This document shows positions 25,101-27,254 of a stretch of 27,254 nt of DNA, in pieces. The stretch is from an uncultured Mucilaginibacter sp. Its GTDB lineage: Bacteria; Bacteroidota; Bacteroidia; Sphingobacteriales; Sphingobacteriaceae. Within the stretch, counting starts at the first letter, position 1. Each line of letters starts with the position of its first letter. The DNA lies in NCBI RefSeq assembly GCF_946481715.1, contig NZ_CAMLOV010000064.1, positions 1 through 27,254 of the forward strand. The letters run 5' to 3'. The notes under the pieces were generated by a model. That model had not been told where the DNA came from. It searched no databases and worked only from the letters and a program-made list of their open reading frames with translations. Made by a program: the position numbers and the translations under genes.

Positions 25101-27254
25101 ATATAAAGGATGGCTTTTTGTACTATAAATTCTATGTTAAACTATCCGGCACGGGTAATTATGAGTATATAACCGGCTATACCAAAGTACAGGATTATGG
25201 CGTGGCTGCCGACTCCAATTACGCTTACATACAGTTGGCGCCAATAGCCATTGACGATGAAAACAACATCATTAAATGTAACCCGATATTAAAAACGGCA
25301 TTCCAGTATATGCGCATCAACCGGAACGCTCTGCTGTTTAACAATACGGCGGTGGGCACACCCGCAACCTTTGCTTCGTTTATTAATTCGCTGCCCAGCA
25401 TCATTAGCCAGTTAAGCAATCAAATTTCCGCCTCTGCAATGGGCGTTAACCTATTTTGCCAGTCGCAGGGCTATTGTCAGGAGGTGGACATAAGTAAAAG
25501 TTTTATCCGCCTATACAATCCCTCAAAAATGAAAATAGCGGGCGGGAGCCGGGTGAAGCAGGTAAGCATCGACGATAACTGGGATGCCATGACGGGGAAT
25601 ACCCACCCTGGAAAATCATATACCACTGCCTACGACTATACCACCCAGGAAACTGATCCGGCAACAAACGCCAAAGTAACCATCAGTTCGGGCGTGGCGG
25701 ATTATGAGCCATTGGTAGGAGGGGACGAGATATCCTTAAAACAGCCGATATTTTATGCAGATGTAAAGAAACTGGCGCCGGATAACGATTATTATGTGGA
25801 GGAACCGGTGAACGAATCTTTATTCCCGGGCCCGCATATTACTTATGGCAAGGTAACCCAAATAACCAACCCAACCACCCTCGATGTGGCAAAAACCGGG
25901 AAGGTTACCAATGAGTATTTTACCGCGAAAGATTATCCGGTAAAAGTAAGCCGAACGGCTATAGATGAAAAACGCGATAAAACTAATTTTAACCAGTTTC
26001 AGCTTCCTTTTGTGGCAATAGACCAACAGCACGATTTTGCCTCGGTTTCGCAGGGGTACGCTATCGAACTGAATAACATGAGCGGATTGGACAAAGCCAT
26101 GTGGGTGTTCAACCAGAACGGCGACCGGGTTTCAGGCGAGGTATCTGAATATTTCCCCGATAACGGCCATTTTACGTTGATCGACCGTTTCGGCAATATC
26201 AACAAAAATAAAAAATTGGGGCTGTCTGCAGAGTACACGGTTGCGGGTAAAAAGAGTTACGACCGCTCTGTCTCCACCAGCTTCAATATCAATTTGAACA
26301 TGGCCATTTTTGGCGCATTTCCGATACCTATCATAATGCCCCTGTATTCACAAATGACAGAGGAAAAGCAATTTCAGTCAATCGTTTTCAATAAAGTGAT
26401 CCACCGTAACGGCTTGTTAAGAAGTAAAACAATTTACAACCAGACAGCTGCCGTTACAACAGAGAACCTGGCTTTTGACGAAGTTACCGGCGAGGCATTG
26501 CTGACCAAAACACCTAACGAGTTTAACGATACACTTTATTCCTTTAAATACCCGGCCTGGTGGATGCACAATGGCATGGGGCCTGCATACACCAACGCAA
26601 AATTATCAGTTAACCTAACAAACCTGCCTGTAATAAAGCAGTTTTTAAAAGTGGGGGATGAATTGCGTGCCGAAAATGGTGGTACCCGTTTGTGGGTGAA
26701 GAGCGCTTTTGCCGGAACATTTGAAAATGACATCAGCCAACCGCAAACGTTGAATGCCGGCATCAACTACCAGGTATATAACGCAGCCTCAAAAAACATG
26801 CTGTCGGATGATGCAGGGCAGGTTGTAACCTGGAAATACAATCCGTTAAGCGTTGGGACAAAAATAAGTTTCGGGCAGTTCAATATATTGAACAGTTCGG
26901 CGGTTCAGTATTACGACGATGCAGTGGCGTATTGCGATTCCTGCGCGGCGATTATTAACCGGCTCGGTAAAAATGAGTTCCTATCCGGCAGGAAGGGGAA
27001 TTTTAAAACCAAACAAACTTGGTTTTACCTTGCAGAGCGGACACCTGGTAACCTTGCCGGCGGAGTAACTAATATAAAAGAACAAGGGCTGTTTAAAACC
27101 TACAGTGGCTTCTGGCAACTATCGTCAAATGCGCCAACCGGCTGGATACCCAACTACACCAATTGGGAATGGAAGGAAAAGGTAAACCTAACCGGCGTTG
27201 AGGGGCGAACCATTGAAACCGAAGACCGGATAGGCCGGAAAACCACAAATTTAT
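22157..27254 (+). CDS. Giant Sec-exported protein with SpvB/RHS-type N-terminus (right end cut by window)
   Basis: The frame starts at ATG 22157 and stays open for 1699 codons to the window edge. A signal peptide (MKNKIPLLLPLILLSIGLKA, cleaved near AQT) is followed by NLVNLPSGTFSYQIPLFSI and, at 80-87, VGLGWNLN. Together these match the entry of SpvB/TcB-like and RHS proteins (flat beta-strand units such as G.GWNL). Residues about 120-250 are Gly/Ser-rich with alternating hydrophobics, like a beta-barrel or beta-helix. The last visible residues, ETEDRIGRKTTNL, resemble a YD/RHS repeat unit (YDxxGR), so RHS repeats and perhaps a variable C-terminal toxin may follow outside the window. Such proteins in Bacteroidota are mostly uncharacterised. 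The 11-base overlap with the upstream gene points to a two-gene unit. The frame was spot-checked along its length and has no visible frameshift. Confidence 0.85.
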   Translation, partial: MKNKIPLLLPLILLSIGLKAQTGGPGQPEFMQFQQAGTSNLVNLPSGTFSYQIPLFSIGNYPVNLTYQGGIQMEDVSTMVGLGWNLNVGSTVRTLRGIPDDFNLDKIIKQYSVKPNETFGGKVGADLEIAGLPQNLGVSVGASLGVFYNNYKGWGLEPSLNGSVSLSAKSNAGVGAAASLGMGVSANSQSGVDKYLSPSIGLKLGRGNDKLGISLGKTWSVNSNEGLKTSMNAGLSYVRTSDVTRNGVQGGWKVSERGTDQSSMSLLGLATTSYLNNSFQPDIDYPFENTSGTYSGTFGFDGFYVDPNIRVAGYFSKQALATTSQEFPAFGAMYESTQVSANALMDFNTEKKLPYFIGESKILPISFKTPDIFNLNAQGLSMSFSVSKNDIGLVGDAEAIINSNGMQGGAEVNLGQLFKAGANFGTTTSFQRTGKWNPTNLAFKAGQDVIGSQIYQQFAFKNHGEINKFDYSGFSQLGGYSPVQFNLANESAITQFLSNGSHLTANVINTSQQVRQSTISYLTASEAAVIGFDKQPPYYSFGGNAATPLDRLSGYRKGHHLSEISVIQPDGIKYVFGIPVYNTTQKEVSFNVGVNAVIDQAKNLVKYSPNQDNSTANNKGIDHLFEATTTPAYVAQFLITAVLSPGYRDLTNDGITDDDLGNYVKFSYYKEGQPYNWRTPFAKDMATYNKGLRSDIEDDKGTYVYGEKELWYVRSVESKTEIAEFHYSKRDDGFGVADENGGIDQTKFLRKLDSIVVYSLPDRRKNGNNATPIKTIHFDYGYSLCKNIGNGISATTGKLTLNKVGFTYEHSRKGMLTPYVFGYGNRPGTGQINPDYNARSVNRWGYYQANGNNYSDMSDSSPLSNIDYPYALQDKGVMDNNAYAWNLTDVTIPGNGKLKVAYEANDYAYIQDKTAGQMFKLTGLGDANSTNITGNKFYYPLDPINPLNTGIKDRIYFKLAHPIDNTNPATAKQKLGAAYIKDIKDGFLYYKFYVKLSGTGNYEYITGYTKVQDYGVAADSNYAYIQLAPIAIDDENNIIKCNPILKTAFQYMRINRNALLFNNTAVGTPATFASFINSLPSIISQLSNQISASAMGVNLFCQSQGYCQEVDISKSFIRLYNPSKMKIAGGSRVKQVSIDDNWDAMTGNTHPGKSYTTAYDYTTQETDPATNAKVTISSGVADYEPLVGGDEISLKQPIFYADVKKLAPDNDYYVEEPVNESLFPGPHITYGKVTQITNPTTLDVAKTGKVTNEYFTAKDYPVKVSRTAIDEKRDKTNFNQFQLPFVAIDQQHDFASVSQGYAIELNNMSGLDKAMWVFNQNGDRVSGEVSEYFPDNGHFTLIDRFGNINKNKKLGLSAEYTVAGKKSYDRSVSTSFNINLNMAIFGAFPIPIIMPLYSQMTEEKQFQSIVFNKVIHRNGLLRSKTIYNQTAAVTTENLAFDEVTGEALLTKTPNEFNDTLYSFKYPAWWMHNGMGPAYTNAKLSVNLTNLPVIKQFLKVGDELRAENGGTRLWVKSAFAGTFENDISQPQTLNAGINYQVYNAASKNMLSDDAGQVVTWKYNPLSVGTKISFGQFNILNSSAVQYYDDAVAYCDSCAAIINRLGKNEFLSGRKGNFKTKQTWFYLAERTPGNLAGGVTNIKEQGLFKTYSGFWQLSSNAPTGWIPNYTNWEWKEKVNLTGVEGRTIETEDRIGRKTTNL

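Noticed and set aside
1..27254. CRISPR array or complete insertion sequence
   Set aside because: No regularly spaced direct repeats and no intact transposase with terminal inverted repeats were seen.

Overview
The window looks like a chromosomal segment of a Bacteroidota species, most likely in the Sphingobacteriaceae (Mucilaginibacter or Pedobacter type). This rests on a SusC/SusD pair, hybrid two-component (HTCS) regulators with Reg_prop propellers, TAnnTTTG-type promoter boxes, lipoprotein signals ending in SCKK or similar, and moderate GC. The genus is an inference; no rRNA or marker gene is present.

Layout. (1) 1-899, minus strand: the N-terminal part of a periplasmic propeller sensor, probably another HTCS, running off the left edge. 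(2) 900-3486: a gene-poor accessory strip. It holds a 40-bp perfect palindrome, a tRNA-Pro(TGG) with its own promoter and a strong terminator, an integrase-like N-terminal stub, a small conjugation-type membrane protein remnant on the other strand, and a possible small RNA ending in a terminator. It reads like the scar of a decayed integrative element beside a tRNA. (3) 3487-19466, plus strand: a complete polysaccharide utilisation locus (PUL). Its genes are an HTCS sensor/regulator, a SusC transporter, a SusD lipoprotein, a lipoprotein with IPT/TIG repeats and a probable glycan-binding C-terminal domain, a small secreted CBM-like protein, a lipoprotein glycosidase of clan GH-A (GH51-like), and a large secreted GH2 enzyme of the beta-mannosidase/exo-beta-glucosaminidase type. 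A hairpin terminator/attenuator lies between the binding-protein genes and the enzyme genes. (4) 19467-20508: gene debris, namely a 5'-truncated LytTR response regulator on the minus strand and an unidentified 47-codon fragment on the plus strand. (5) 20509-27254: two overlapping plus-strand genes. The first encodes a 552-residue secreted cysteine-containing protein. The second encodes a giant Sec-exported protein with an SpvB/RHS-type N-terminus that runs off the right edge after 1699 codons.

How the genes work together (inference from family knowledge): the HTCS senses a released oligosaccharide in the periplasm and activates the PUL. The TIG lipoprotein and SusD capture glycan at the surface, the lipoprotein GH-A enzyme cuts it there, SusC imports it, and the GH2 enzyme trims it in the periplasm. 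The substrate cannot be fixed from the sequence. The two genes at the right end form a separate unit, possibly a surface-displayed or polymorphic RHS-like system with a dedicated partner, and are the least explained part of the window.
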